A stretch of 63,736 nt of DNA from Candidatus Nitrosocaldus schleperae. GTDB lineage: Archaea > Thermoproteota > Nitrososphaeria > Nitrososphaerales > Nitrosocaldaceae. The notes under the pieces were generated by a model. The model made no database searches and was not told where the DNA came from. It saw only the letters and a list, made by a program, of their open reading frames with translations. Shown in pieces: positions 51,661 to 60,633 of the stretch. How positions within the stretch are numbered: the first letter of the stretch is position 1; every line of letters starts with the position of its first letter. The position numbers and the translations under genes are program-made. The DNA is taken from contig JABXGR010000008.1 of NCBI GenBank assembly GCA_013538805.1, positions 1 to 63,736 on the forward strand. The letters run 5' to 3'.

Positions 51661-53598
51661 GTGAATAACGATTCATCTAAACGATCAGATACACTTGATC
51701 CATACTCTATAGGACTCAAGGTTGGATTTGAGATACACCAGCAGTTAGCAACTAAGAGCAAGCTCTTCTGCTCATGTAGAACAAGCATAGATGGTGATGA
51801 GGGTTACGATATTGAGTTCTTTAGGAGGCTAAGACCTACACATAGCGAACTTGGCGAGTACGATCCAGCAGCACTCTTTGAGTTCAGGAAGGGTAAGGTG
51901 ATGAGGTATCTAGCAAGGAAGGGTACATCATGCTTGGTTGAGATGGATGAGGAGCCCCCACACGATCTTAATAGGGAAGCGTTAGAGACTGCCCTTATAA
52001 TCTCGCTTGCACTTAACGCAGATGTTGTTGATGAGGTTCATGTTATGCGTAAGATAGTCATAGATGGCTCTAATACAACAGGGTTCCAGAGGACTATGCT
52101 CATTGCAATTGGGGGCTTGCTTAAGGTTAGGTTCAAGGATGGTGAGAGAGAGGTTAAGGTACAAAGCATATGCCTTGAGGAGGATGCTGCTAGGCTTGTA
52201 GATGATGACTCACATGTAAGAACATACGCTCTTGATAGGCTAGGGATACCACTTGTAGAGATAACGTTGGAGCCAGTAACTGGTACATCAGAGGAGATAG
52301 CAAATGTTGCATTAACACTTGGTAGGCTACTTAGGGCAACGAGAAGGGTTGCTAGAGGGCTAGGTAGCATAAGGCAGGATGTCAACATCTCAATAGAGGG
52401 AGGGGGTGTGGTAGAGGTTAAGGGCGTGCAGAGGCTTGATCAACTAAAGAAGGTTATAGAGTATGAGATGAAGAGGCAGCATGGATTGAAGATCATAGCA
52501 GAGAGGCTTAGGTGCATGAATATCAGCATAGATCATCCAATGATAGTGGATGTGAGTAGGTTGTTCATCAATACAGAATCAAGGGTGATAAGGAGTGTAC
52601 TCGATGCTAGAGGGGTTGTTAAGGCATTAGCACTCAAGGGCTTTGCTGGGATGCTTGCATATGAACCATATGAAGGCATAAGGCTTGGGAGAGAGTTGGG
52701 CGAACTTGTAAGGTTCTATGGTCTTGGGGGTATATTCCATTCTGATGAGTTACCAGCATATGGGATAAGCAGGGAGGAGGTTGATGCGGTTAGAAGGGCT
52801 CTTATGCTTAACAGTAATGATGCGTTCATACTTCTTGCTGGGAGGGAGGAGAGTGTTGGTAGCGCAATGCATGCTATAGTTGAGAGGTTAAAGCAGGCAT
52901 TGATAGGTGTACCAGCAGAGACTAGGGCAGCAACACAGGATGGGAGAACAGTCTACAGCAGACCAAGACCTGGAGCAGCAAGGATGTACCCTGAGACAGA
53001 TATACCACCCATAGCAATAAGCAAGGAGATGCTCTCTAAGTTAAGGAATAGCATACCCAAGACATGGGATGAGTATGTGGATGAGTTGAGTAAGAGGTAT
53101 GGAATAAACAAGGTCCTTGCAGAGAAGGTATTCGACTCTGACCATCTAGATCTGTTTGAGCGTATAGCAGAATCAACGAGCATACAGGCAAGCTTCATAG
53201 CATCAACCCTTACAGAGACCATAGTCAGTCTTGAGAGACAAGGCTTGGATGCATCAAGGCTTAAGGATGAGCATGTAGAGGATGCATTTGCAAGGATATC
53301 AAGGGGAGAGATTGCCAAGGAATCTATAGCAAGCATATTCGAGGTTATAATGCAGGGCAAAGCAGATAGTGTAGATAAGGCAATAGATATGTTAGGGTTA
53401 AGAGCGGTAAGTGATGAGGAACTCTCAAGCATATTAGATGGGATAATAGGGGAGAATTACAACATAGTGAAGGAGAAGGGTGATAGAGCCCTAGGTATGC
53501 TCATGGGTATAGCAATGAAGAGGTTACGAGGGAGAGTAGATGGTAGTAAGGTCAATATCTTACTTAAGAGCAAGATAGAGGAGATAACTCGAAAGTAA
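51661..53598 (+). CDS. gatE: Glu-tRNA(Gln) amidotransferase subunit E
   Basis: 645 aa, the GatB-like kinase/tRNA-binding subunit of archaeal GatDE. 'GLKVGFEIHQQLATKSKLFCSCRT' begins the cradle domain, 'TTGFQRTMLIAIGG' and 'RLGIPLVEITLEPVTGTSEE' continue it, and the AspRS-like insertion ('ALALKGFAGMLAYEP...RLGRELGELVRFYG') is present, with a C-terminal YqeY/helical tRNA-binding tail. The start is GTG 51661; no ATG fits. Probably cotranscribed with gatD. Confidence 0.95.
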   Translation: MNNDSSKRSDTLDPYSIGLKVGFEIHQQLATKSKLFCSCRTSIDGDEGYDIEFFRRLRPTHSELGEYDPAALFEFRKGKVMRYLARKGTSCLVEMDEEPPHDLNREALETALIISLALNADVVDEVHVMRKIVIDGSNTTGFQRTMLIAIGGLLKVRFKDGEREVKVQSICLEEDAARLVDDDSHVRTYALDRLGIPLVEITLEPVTGTSEEIANVALTLGRLLRATRRVARGLGSIRQDVNISIEGGGVVEVKGVQRLDQLKKVIEYEMKRQHGLKIIAERLRCMNISIDHPMIVDVSRLFINTESRVIRSVLDARGVVKALALKGFAGMLAYEPYEGIRLGRELGELVRFYGLGGIFHSDELPAYGISREEVDAVRRALMLNSNDAFILLAGREESVGSAMHAIVERLKQALIGVPAETRAATQDGRTVYSRPRPGAARMYPETDIPPIAISKEMLSKLRNSIPKTWDEYVDELSKRYGINKVLAEKVFDSDHLDLFERIAESTSIQASFIASTLTETIVSLERQGLDASRLKDEHVEDAFARISRGEIAKESIASIFEVIMQGKADSVDKAIDMLGLRAVSDEELSSILDGIIGENYNIVKEKGDRALGMLMGIAMKRLRGRVDGSKVNILLKSKIEEITRK

Positions 53599-53700
53599 CC
53601 TTATAATGAGCAAGAAAGCAGCTTTAGCCTTATATAAGGTTAGTGTGTATATACCACATACTTACTAATCCTTTTTACATGATATGTGCAATAACCACGT

Positions 53701-54015
53701 ATGATGAACAGGAACGTGAGTAGTAATAAAGTAGCAGATGGTAACACTACGTATGTAGATGATGCTGTAAGGAGAGTCATATGGGATGCATTGCAAGGAG
53801 CACTATCAATGCTTGGGGAGAGTTCTATGAAGGCAATAATACATCATCTAAGCAAGAGGGGAATAAGCATAAACAATGTAAGTATCAAGGAGTTAGATGT
53901 TGCACTACACTCCTTGTTTGGAGATGGCTCAAACATGATAATGCGTGAGATACGTAAGAGGGTGAAGAAGGAGTATCCTGAACTTGTTATAGATGAGGCT
54001 AGTGCATTAGCATAA
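53701..54015 (+). CDS. Small helical protein of unknown function
   Basis: 104 aa, helical. 'YVDDAVRRVIWDALQGALSM', 'MKAIIHHLSKRGISINNVSI' and 'ALHSLFGDGSNMIMREIRKR' look like a four-helix unit, and its length and charge are like small conserved thaumarchaeal regulators. I do not recognise a family. It is the first of a run of small genes leading to NurA-HerA. The start is ATG 53701 (or 53704). Confidence 0.6.
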   Translation: MMNRNVSSNKVADGNTTYVDDAVRRVIWDALQGALSMLGESSMKAIIHHLSKRGISINNVSIKELDVALHSLFGDGSNMIMREIRKRVKKEYPELVIDEASALA

Positions 54016-54113
54016 AGAGATATATAGCCAATTAGCAGTACTCAACAGATACCTCAACAGATACTACCCCTCGAATTAATAAAGGTTTTATATCGCTTTA
54101 GAGTGTTTGATAT

Positions 54114-54620
54114 GTGTCCTTAGTTAAGATAAGGGTAAAGGCAGGTATGAATGAGGTGGAGATAGAGTCATCCATAGACTCATTACCTCATGTTATAGAT
54201 GCCATACCATCAATACTTAGCAAGATTCAGCAGTATGATGCTAATAATATGCAAGGTAATCAATACAACAATGCATATCCCCTTAACCCTACCAATAATC
54301 CAGATCAGAAGGTTGATGTACCTGATATACCAGAGATAAAGATAGAGAAGGGCGACTCTCTTAGTGATATAATAGTGAAGGTATTCAGGAGTGATTGGGG
54401 TAGGCAGGCTAGGAGGCTTGCAGATGTTAAGAACGTGTTGGAGCACTACGGTCTATCATATCCAAAGCAGTCAGTAGCAGTTACGCTCCTAAGGTTGGCA
54501 CAGAACGGGAGGCTTAGGAGGTTCAAGGGCTCAGATAGCGAGTTTTTATACACAGCATCAACCGAACTCCTGGCAGATGCTAGTAGTAGTGGTAGTGGTA
54601 GTGGTGGTGTGGTGGAGTAG
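54114..54620 (+). CDS. wHTH protein with N-terminal hairpin domain (paralogue 1)
   Basis: 168 aa from GTG 54114, which is 18-30 nt after GGTTTTATATC (54084-54094), so the mRNA is probably leaderless. 'MSLVKIRVKAGMNEVEIESS' and a helix form a small N-terminal domain, followed by an Asn-rich linker. Residues 90-160 form a winged helix ('DVKNVLEHYGLSYPKQSVAV', then 'LLRLAQNGRLRRFKG'). A GGTAGT tract (54582-54615) gives a Ser/Gly tail. The same architecture occurs in the genes at 54739 and 55345. Confidence 0.65.
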   Translation: MSLVKIRVKAGMNEVEIESSIDSLPHVIDAIPSILSKIQQYDANNMQGNQYNNAYPLNPTNNPDQKVDVPDIPEIKIEKGDSLSDIIVKVFRSDWGRQARRLADVKNVLEHYGLSYPKQSVAVTLLRLAQNGRLRRFKGSDSEFLYTASTELLADASSSGSGSGGVVE

Positions 54621-54738
54621 ATGCAAGTTAAGGAAGGGATTGGTTGTAGTAGGAGTGGAGGATATATGGGATGCAAGAATTGGTTCTCTACCATAACCAT
54701 TGATCATGATCGTTGGCTCAATGGCGGTGATGGTTTAG

Positions 54739-55254
54739 ATGGAGAGTGCTGAGGAGGAGAGGTTAGAGGTTACAGCAGTAGTTACCATAAGGGATACAAG
54801 TGTTGAGTTCAGAGGTACACCAGAGGCAGTACTTGATTCTGTGCATAGGTTCCTTGCAAGAGAGGTACCAAACCTTGATCTAGCATATAGGATCTCCCTG
54901 AACTACTCACTACCCCAACTCATGGATATGTTTGCTTCATACATAAGGCTTACACCTGAAGGCCCTAGGGTTATAAACGATCTTGGTAAGAGGCTGAGCG
55001 ATAAGGAGATTATAGCATTACAACTTGTAGCATACAAGATTATGTTCGAGTTGAAGAGGTTCAACACCCCAAGTATGACAGCGCAAGAGATACAGAGTAT
55101 AACAGGACTAAAACCAAAGTCAGTCAGTTCTAGGCTGAGTGAGTTGGTCAAGGCAGGGTATGTTGAGAAGGAGGCAGGTGAGCAGGGAGCAAGGTATAAG
55201 ATAACCACTCAAGGCATACACTGGTTAAACAATACCCTAACAAACAAGAGATGA
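54739..55254 (+). CDS. wHTH protein with N-terminal hairpin domain (paralogue 2)
   Basis: 171 aa. The N-terminus 'RLEVTAVVTIRDTSVEFRGTPEAVLDSVH' repeats the hairpin-plus-helix pattern of the neighbours, and residues 95-170 form a MarR-like winged helix ('PSMTAQEIQSITGLKPKSVSSRLSELVKAG', 'YVEKEAGEQGARYKITTQG'). No metal or ligand site is visible. It is probably a DNA-binding regulator. A gap of 120 bp separates it from the previous gene. Confidence 0.7.
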   Translation: MESAEEERLEVTAVVTIRDTSVEFRGTPEAVLDSVHRFLAREVPNLDLAYRISLNYSLPQLMDMFASYIRLTPEGPRVINDLGKRLSDKEIIALQLVAYKIMFELKRFNTPSMTAQEIQSITGLKPKSVSSRLSELVKAGYVEKEAGEQGARYKITTQGIHWLNNTLTNKR

Positions 55255-55344
55255 TTTCATATAGCATAAGCAGTAATCTCATCATTACTTACTTGCCTCC
55301 ATCTTTAGCCATTAATCCCATCCAGCCTAGTAAGCATCGATTGA

Positions 55345-55812
55345 TCAACCCATTGGGGGTCTCTTCTGTACGTATCTGTACGTTCTAGCACTCCCTATCC
55401 TGCTAAGTATACCCTCTCTAACAAGATCAGTTAATGCATGTGATACAGCAGTCCTATCATAGTTGTATCCTAGTCTTGCAAGTTCTTCATGCACCTCTCC
55501 AAGGTTACGCTCGCTTACAAACCAGCCCTCATGCCAAAGCTTCTCTATCAAGCCTTTGCATGTTGAACCCTTGCCTATAGTACCAGTACCCATCATAACC
55601 CTACCTTCTCCAACCGCAACTGCCTCTCTGCTACCTGTAATACCTCCTATAGTTGGGATGGGCTTGCTTATAATACCTGCCCCCTCTTTAGCATCTCCAC
55701 CCATGCTAGAACCCATACCAGCAAGTACACTCTCTACCACCTGCCTAACCCTATCCTCCCTGCAGGTTATCTCAACCTCCCATGCACCCCTCTTCAACCT
55801 TACCTTCACCAT
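55345..55812 (-). CDS. wHTH protein with N-terminal hairpin domain (paralogue 3)
   Basis: 155 aa starting MVKVRLKRGAWEVEITCRED, the same plan as the product of 54114 (MSLVKIRVKAG...). A Gly-rich linker follows, then a winged helix: 'KLWHEGWFVSERNLGEVHEE', 'LARLGYNYDRTAVSHALTD', 'LVREGILSRIGSARTYRY'. The C-terminal halves of 54114 and 55345 align well, so they are distant paralogues. An earlier ATG at 55878 lies only 6-14 nt from CAATATAGG (55884-55892), so the later ATG is preferred. It diverges from nurA. Confidence 0.65.
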   Translation of the reverse strand: MVKVRLKRGAWEVEITCREDRVRQVVESVLAGMGSSMGGDAKEGAGIISKPIPTIGGITGSREAVAVGEGRVMMGTGTIGKGSTCKGLIEKLWHEGWFVSERNLGEVHEELARLGYNYDRTAVSHALTDLVREGILSRIGSARTYRYVQKRPPMG

Positions 55813-55898
55813 ACTCGGCCCATCAGTGCTCTCATATTGTTCATGTTGAACATCTTGCGCAACATTTATAGGTCCCATACCCTATATTGTTGAACAAG

Positions 55899-57056
55899 AT
55901 GAAGGCACAATTAAACCTTCCTATGGTAGATCTCAGCAATCTGATGGAGATGATAGGCAAGAACCTTGATGGTATCTTGCCCTCAAGACTTGATATGCTA
56001 AATGGCAAGCAGGTTCTCTTCACCAACAATAATGTAATAATGAAGCCGATAGGGGGTTGGGATGTGACCCTTGCATACGATGATGTTAAGATAAATAGGT
56101 TAGAGCGTATAGATGTCCCAGCATGTGTAGTTGCTGTAGACTCTAGTTGTATATTGGTAGGTGAGACCATAGATGGTTCAATATACTCTGCCAAGTGCAG
56201 TATAGCATTATCATGTAATGGTGAGCCTATTACACATATCCTGATAGGACCATTGTTATTCTACACCCAGTATTGTGATTATAGCAAAAGCATGGAGATT
56301 GATGGTGTGAAGAGGATGATAAGGGTAAGGCTTGAACGTTTGGTCCAGTATGAACTTGCTAGAACCATGAGAGGTATAATAATGCTAGTAGATGGATCAT
56401 TAAGGCACTCTATACATGAATCTCTCTACACAATCCATAGGATAGAGGATGCATGTAGGGCAAATGGTAATATGTTAATAGGTTTGAGCAAGAGTACAAG
56501 GCTGAGGCATCTAGAGGGTGTGATATCACTCCTCAGTAGGGAAATGTATCCATGCTACATTGATGTTAGTTCAATGGTATATGGAGATGGAGATGGAGTA
56601 TGCTTTGATGGTAAGATGCTAGATATGGGTAGTGAGCATTGCATAGATTGTAATGGTAAAGGTATCGTGGCTGTAGAAGAAAGAGAAGGAGGAGAGGTAG
56701 ATGGAGAAGGAGGAAGAGGGTATGGATGCTATAGTAACAATTGTTCATACACTGGATGTAGTGCTAGTGTTAGAGCAGAGACAAAAGCATCAAGAGCATC
56801 TTTACTAGCAAAGCTTGCTGTTAATGGGCTGGTATTAAGGGCTGATGTACTCGATAAGCCAGAGACATCTCTTGGTATGCTTATGGCAAACGATGCACTC
56901 CACAATGGTTATCCAGAGTCTCTTAGGATTGCACATCATACATCTGTATTCACACGTACAGATATGCTATGCATAAAGGGTTTCATGAAGAGCAGGTTCA
57001 ACATAAGGGAGGTGGATGGGGATGATATCAGAAGAGCACTCTTGGGCAAGATATGA
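55899..57056 (+). CDS. nurA: NurA 5'-3' nuclease with Cys-rich insertion
   Basis: 385-aa NurA-type nuclease. 'VVAVDSSCILVG' (catalytic Asp near 81) and 'IIMLVDGSLRH' (second acidic strand) with a C-terminal 'RIAHHTSVFTRTDML' fit the RNase H-like fold. It resects DNA ends together with HerA. Around residues 225-295 it carries an insertion rich in Gly/Glu with Cys in pairs (HCIDCNG, GCYSNNCSYTGC), possibly a zinc-binding loop. Start ATG 55899 (ATG 55887 is possible). herA follows after 29 bp. Confidence 0.9.
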   Translation: MKAQLNLPMVDLSNLMEMIGKNLDGILPSRLDMLNGKQVLFTNNNVIMKPIGGWDVTLAYDDVKINRLERIDVPACVVAVDSSCILVGETIDGSIYSAKCSIALSCNGEPITHILIGPLLFYTQYCDYSKSMEIDGVKRMIRVRLERLVQYELARTMRGIIMLVDGSLRHSIHESLYTIHRIEDACRANGNMLIGLSKSTRLRHLEGVISLLSREMYPCYIDVSSMVYGDGDGVCFDGKMLDMGSEHCIDCNGKGIVAVEEREGGEVDGEGGRGYGCYSNNCSYTGCSASVRAETKASRASLLAKLAVNGLVLRADVLDKPETSLGMLMANDALHNGYPESLRIAHHTSVFTRTDMLCIKGFMKSRFNIREVDGDDIRRALLGKI

Positions 57057-57085
57057 TATGAGATGATGTTGATGGGTGGTGATGG

Positions 57086-58567
57086 ATGAGGATAATAAGT
57101 AAGGAAGGTGATGAGATAATACTCCTTGCATTACATGAAGAGGTAAACAAGGGTGATTATTTAATCATAGAGGATATGGAGTGTAGAAGGAGGTTACTGA
57201 TTCAGGTGTATGATGAGGAGTACCATAACACACAATCACTCCTTGAGGATATGATTAGGGATGAGGTTGTTAATGCAGCAAGTAAGAGCAACCAGTACGA
57301 TCCACTAGAGATAGGCAATATAGCAAGGATAGTAAGGGATGCTAGATTATTGAGATGCAAGATTAGGGCAAGTGTAGAGGATGATGATAGGCTAGGACAT
57401 ATAGTATCATGGTTACCATCGAGGGTAAGTTCAAGGCTGAGGAGAGTGGATATGCTTGAGTTGAACTCATTCATGCATGGAAGTGCTACTAATAATGCTA
57501 GTGATGTTCAGAAGATGCACCCAATCAAGATAGGCTATAGCATGGATGGTGAGCCAGTTACCATATATGCTGAGGACCTTGATGGTAGATTGAACCTTAT
57601 AACTGGCAAGAAGGGCTCTGGCAAGTCTCATCTAGCAAAGAGTATAGTAAAGAGCCTAGCAGAGTATGGTGCATATATATTCATACTCGACCTCAACAAC
57701 GAGTATCTAGGCATAGCATGGAGGCATGATGGAGGTAAGAGCAGCATAAGCGATAAGGTACTCTTCCTTGAGCCTGGGAGAGGTTTGAGGTTCACATTAG
57801 AGTATATAGGCAAGGGTGCAGTAGCAAACATGCTCAAGTATGCTCTAGATATGCCAGCAGCATCACTAAGGGAGTTCTTCAGGGTATGGGATTCATTAGC
57901 ATCAAGGAATAGGCTGAGCATATCAAACCTGATGGAGTCTGTAGCAAACTGGAGGGTTAACGAACTTGTCAAGGATGCATTAACATCTAGGCTCCATACA
58001 ATGCTAACCTCTGGGCTCTTTGCAGATGGGGATGGTATAAGGGTAGAGGATATTATAAGGGAGAGGCGTGATGGTGCAGTAGTTATAATAGGCATGGGCA
58101 GGGCTCCTCCAGTGGTTAGGAGGATGACAGTAGAGCTTCTGCTTAGCAAACTGGTAGAACTGCTTGAGCAGGGCAAGATACCCCCAATATTCTTGTTTGC
58201 TGAGGAAGCACATCTCTACCTCAGGGATACCTACTGGGAGGATATAGTGACAAGGATGAGGCACTTTGGCATATTCACAACATTCGTAACCAACCAGCCA
58301 GATGCTATAAGTGATAGCATATACAGGCAGTTGGATAACATATTCCTCTTCAACTTCACCAACGAGAATGATCTTGAGAAGATAGCAAGGGCATCCATGG
58401 TTGATGCAGAGTCTGTAAAGTCTATAGTTAGAACCCTGCCAGTAAAGCACTGTATGGTTATAGGCAATGTTGTGAACAACCTCCCTCTTGTGATAAGGAC
58501 TGCACAGCAGGAGGTGCTCATGCTTGGGGAGACTAAGAGGTTCTTCAACAACAAGAAGGTTGCATGA
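57086..58567 (+). CDS. herA: HerA bipolar DNA translocase
   Basis: 493 aa, the HerA (FtsK/HerA superfamily) length. A beta-barrel N-terminal domain precedes Walker A 'GKKGSGKSH' at 174-182 and 'YIFILDLNNEY', then Walker B 'PPIFLFAEEAHLYL' and the C-terminal 'HFGIFTTFVTNQPDAI' and arginine-finger region. The hexamer pumps DNA and works with NurA. It lies in the nurA operon; Mre11-Rad50, the usual third partners, are not in this window. Confidence 0.95.
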   Translation: MRIISKEGDEIILLALHEEVNKGDYLIIEDMECRRRLLIQVYDEEYHNTQSLLEDMIRDEVVNAASKSNQYDPLEIGNIARIVRDARLLRCKIRASVEDDDRLGHIVSWLPSRVSSRLRRVDMLELNSFMHGSATNNASDVQKMHPIKIGYSMDGEPVTIYAEDLDGRLNLITGKKGSGKSHLAKSIVKSLAEYGAYIFILDLNNEYLGIAWRHDGGKSSISDKVLFLEPGRGLRFTLEYIGKGAVANMLKYALDMPAASLREFFRVWDSLASRNRLSISNLMESVANWRVNELVKDALTSRLHTMLTSGLFADGDGIRVEDIIRERRDGAVVIIGMGRAPPVVRRMTVELLLSKLVELLEQGKIPPIFLFAEEAHLYLRDTYWEDIVTRMRHFGIFTTFVTNQPDAISDSIYRQLDNIFLFNFTNENDLEKIARASMVDAESVKSIVRTLPVKHCMVIGNVVNNLPLVIRTAQQEVLMLGETKRFFNNKKVA

Positions 58568-58653
58568 TTACTCATTACATTACTATTATTAATCCTATAA
58601 TAGGATGATAATAATGGAACGAATAGATAGAAATAAGAAGGTGGTTGGCTCTT

Positions 58654-58998
58654 TTATAGAGCCCCTGATCCTCTCTTCTTGCTCCCTATATCAACAATCT
58701 CTTCAACATTTGTTATGAATATCTTGCCATCTCCAGGGGAGCCAGTACTTGCTGCACCAACTATAGCATTGATTACATCATCAACCTTAGAGTCATCAAC
58801 AACTGTTATTAGCATTGTTCTTGCATGGAACTCTGGTATGTAGTACATGGTTCCTCTAGCACCTGCTATAGCCTCCCTCTTCCCTGCTCCTCTACCCTTG
58901 CTATCTATGACTGTTACACCTCCAACCCCTACCTTCTTCAACGCCTCATTCACTGCAGTAAGTCTCTCTGTTGGTATAACAGCCTCTACCCTCTTCAT
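58654..58998 (-). CDS. glnK: P-II family nitrogen regulator 3 (GlnK-like)
   Basis: 114 aa, canonical P-II: 'MKRVEAVIPTERLTAVNEAL', T-loop 'GKREAIAGARGTMYYIPEF' with Tyr at the expected place, then 'GSPGDGKIFITNVEEIVDIG', the C-terminal signature. It is the most complete of the three P-II genes here. ATG 58998 lies near CTTATATCG (about 59022-59030), leaderless. It is far from amtB (20 kb), so which P-II binds AmtB is unresolved. Confidence 0.9.
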   Translation of the reverse strand: MKRVEAVIPTERLTAVNEALKKVGVGGVTVIDSKGRGAGKREAIAGARGTMYYIPEFHARTMLITVVDDSKVDDVINAIVGAASTGSPGDGKIFITNVEEIVDIGSKKRGSGAL

Positions 58999-59159
58999 CC
59001 TAAGGATATTAGACAGATAACGATATAAGATTTTCCAAGCATTACCCATCCAAGGTTACTGTAATGTTATCATCTGCACACTCATATTGTGCTATACTAT
59101 ATAAGAATTATGCTGATGAGTGAAGAAATCTTTTTAATCTGCTTACGCAAATATAGCAT

Positions 59160-59597
59160 ATGTTCGGGAGACTTGATGCAGTTATACTATTCACAAATGA
59201 TCTCGAGCGTGCAGTGGAGTTCTACAGGGATGATCTTGGATTGCCTCTACAGAATACTACGAGGGATACTGCAGAGTTCTTTGCTTCTGGCACACGGATA
59301 GTCATCAAGGGCAATAGCAAGGTTGAGCAAGGTACTACTACTGCTACTACTACTGCTACTACTGCTACTTCTACCCCTAGACCTGGGATACTTTTAGGCT
59401 TCACCATCCAGAATATAGATGAGTTATGTGAGTTGCTCAAGAAGAAGGGCGTAAGGTTCCTGAAGGAGCCACGTGATGAGGCATTTGGAAGACATGCAAT
59501 CATCCTTGACCCAGATGGTCACATGATATCTTTAGCACAAATAAAGGGTGCAGTTCAAGAGGAGTTCGACCTTCTAGGTGCTATAGGTACTGAGTGA
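59160..59597 (+). CDS. VOC/glyoxalase-fold protein with Thr-rich insertion
   Basis: 145 aa, one VOC module built from two betaalphabetabetabeta units ('LDAVILFTNDLERAVEFYRDDLGL', 'LGFTIQNIDELCELLKKKGVRF', 'FGRHAIILDPDGHMISLAQ'). The metal-binding His/Glu pattern is only partly kept, so substrate is unknown. Between the halves, ACT/GCT triplets (59332-59375) encode a Thr/Ala run of about 15 residues that the fold does not need. Start ATG 59160. Confidence 0.8.
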   Translation: MFGRLDAVILFTNDLERAVEFYRDDLGLPLQNTTRDTAEFFASGTRIVIKGNSKVEQGTTTATTTATTATSTPRPGILLGFTIQNIDELCELLKKKGVRFLKEPRDEAFGRHAIILDPDGHMISLAQIKGAVQEEFDLLGAIGTE

Positions 59598-59688
59598 GTG
59601 TAATAAATAAACAACAACAAGAAAGAAGAGAGAGGGAGTATGGCAAACTTTCATAATGATAATAAATCAGCATCCCATACCTTCTTCT

Positions 59689-60144
59689 ATGGCAATAGAT
59701 ATACGATGTCCAGTATGTAGTGAGCATATAACCTATCTGCAACTGCAGACCGATGAGCCTAGATGTACCAATGGTCATTCTTTAGGCAGATGGGTCATGT
59801 GCAATGGTCCAAATGGTAACCATGTATTCTTGAGTAGAGAAGGAGGGGGAGGAGGAGATGAGGGGCAAGGTATTGCTACTTCTACTGCTACTACTACCGC
59901 TACTATTACTGTTACTACCTCCACTACCTCAGCAAGAGCAGCAAGCAGTATTTATGGTGATGCATGCCCTGTATGTGGTAGCAAGGAGAAGACAAGTGTA
60001 CCCAAGGGGATAAAGGTCAAGTGTATGAAGATGTACCCAGATGGAAGGGTATGCCCAACACCAGAGTACTCATGGCTTGTAGAGGGTCCTCCTTGTTTCC
60101 TTAACCACGTGGATGTTATAGTTGTAAGGCAAGTTACTAGATAA
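59689..60144 (+). CDS. Two-zinc-ribbon protein with Thr/Ala linker
   Basis: 151 aa. An N-terminal zinc ribbon (CPVC...CTNGH) and a second (CPVCGS...CMKM...C) are separated by a Gly-rich then Thr/Ala/Ser-rich linker encoded by ACT/GCT repeats (59873-59930). 'CPTPEYSWLVEGPPCFLNHVDV' closes the protein. It may bind nucleic acid or protein; no family is recognised. The start at ATG 59689 removes 11 unlikely residues of the longer frame. Confidence 0.6.
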   Translation: MAIDIRCPVCSEHITYLQLQTDEPRCTNGHSLGRWVMCNGPNGNHVFLSREGGGGGDEGQGIATSTATTTATITVTTSTTSARAASSIYGDACPVCGSKEKTSVPKGIKVKCMKMYPDGRVCPTPEYSWLVEGPPCFLNHVDVIVVRQVTR

Positions 60145-60186
60145 CAAACTCTAAGATTTTTATTTTAGGGCATCTACTTAATATCT

Positions 60187-60567
60187 ATGTCATGCAAGCC
60201 AGTGATAGTAAGCATGGAAGTTACAGATGAGACAGATGAGATAGTTATAGTTATACAGCCATCAAAGCGTGAGGCTGGCAAGATATCTGTATGGCTCAAG
60301 GATTACAAGTTTGGCGACCTCTCAATGGATGAGGTTGTTAGATTTGTTGCAGAGCAGTTCACAACCATTCTGAAGAGGGCTGGGTATGAGGCTAAGAAGA
60401 CCCCAAAGGTTGGAGATACCGTTATCTTCAAGCATGATATGCCAGATGTTAGTGCAGGTGCAAAGGGTACAATAGTTGATATAGAGCCAGATAGACCCTA
60501 CGCCTACCTTATAAGGGTTGGTGATGTTGAAGTATTTGCTAGGCTAGAGGATTTTGAGTTAGCATGA
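60187..60567 (+). CDS. Hypothetical protein with SH3-like C-terminal barrel
   Basis: 126 aa. The N-terminal 70 residues are alpha/beta ('IVIVIQPSKREAGKISVWLKD', 'EVVRFVAEQFTTILKRAGY'). The last 55 ('KVGDTVIFKHDMPDVSAGAKGTIVDIEPDRPYAYLIRVGDVEVFA', split by loops) resemble an SH3-like barrel of the KOW/ferredoxin-like kind. Function unknown; neighbours are also small unknown genes. Confidence 0.6.
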   Translation: MSCKPVIVSMEVTDETDEIVIVIQPSKREAGKISVWLKDYKFGDLSMDEVVRFVAEQFTTILKRAGYEAKKTPKVGDTVIFKHDMPDVSAGAKGTIVDIEPDRPYAYLIRVGDVEVFARLEDFELA

Positions 60568-60633
60568 TATTTAGATGATTTATGCTATAAGTAAAAGGTA
60601 AGTAGTTAAGTAGGATTATTATACACGCACTAT

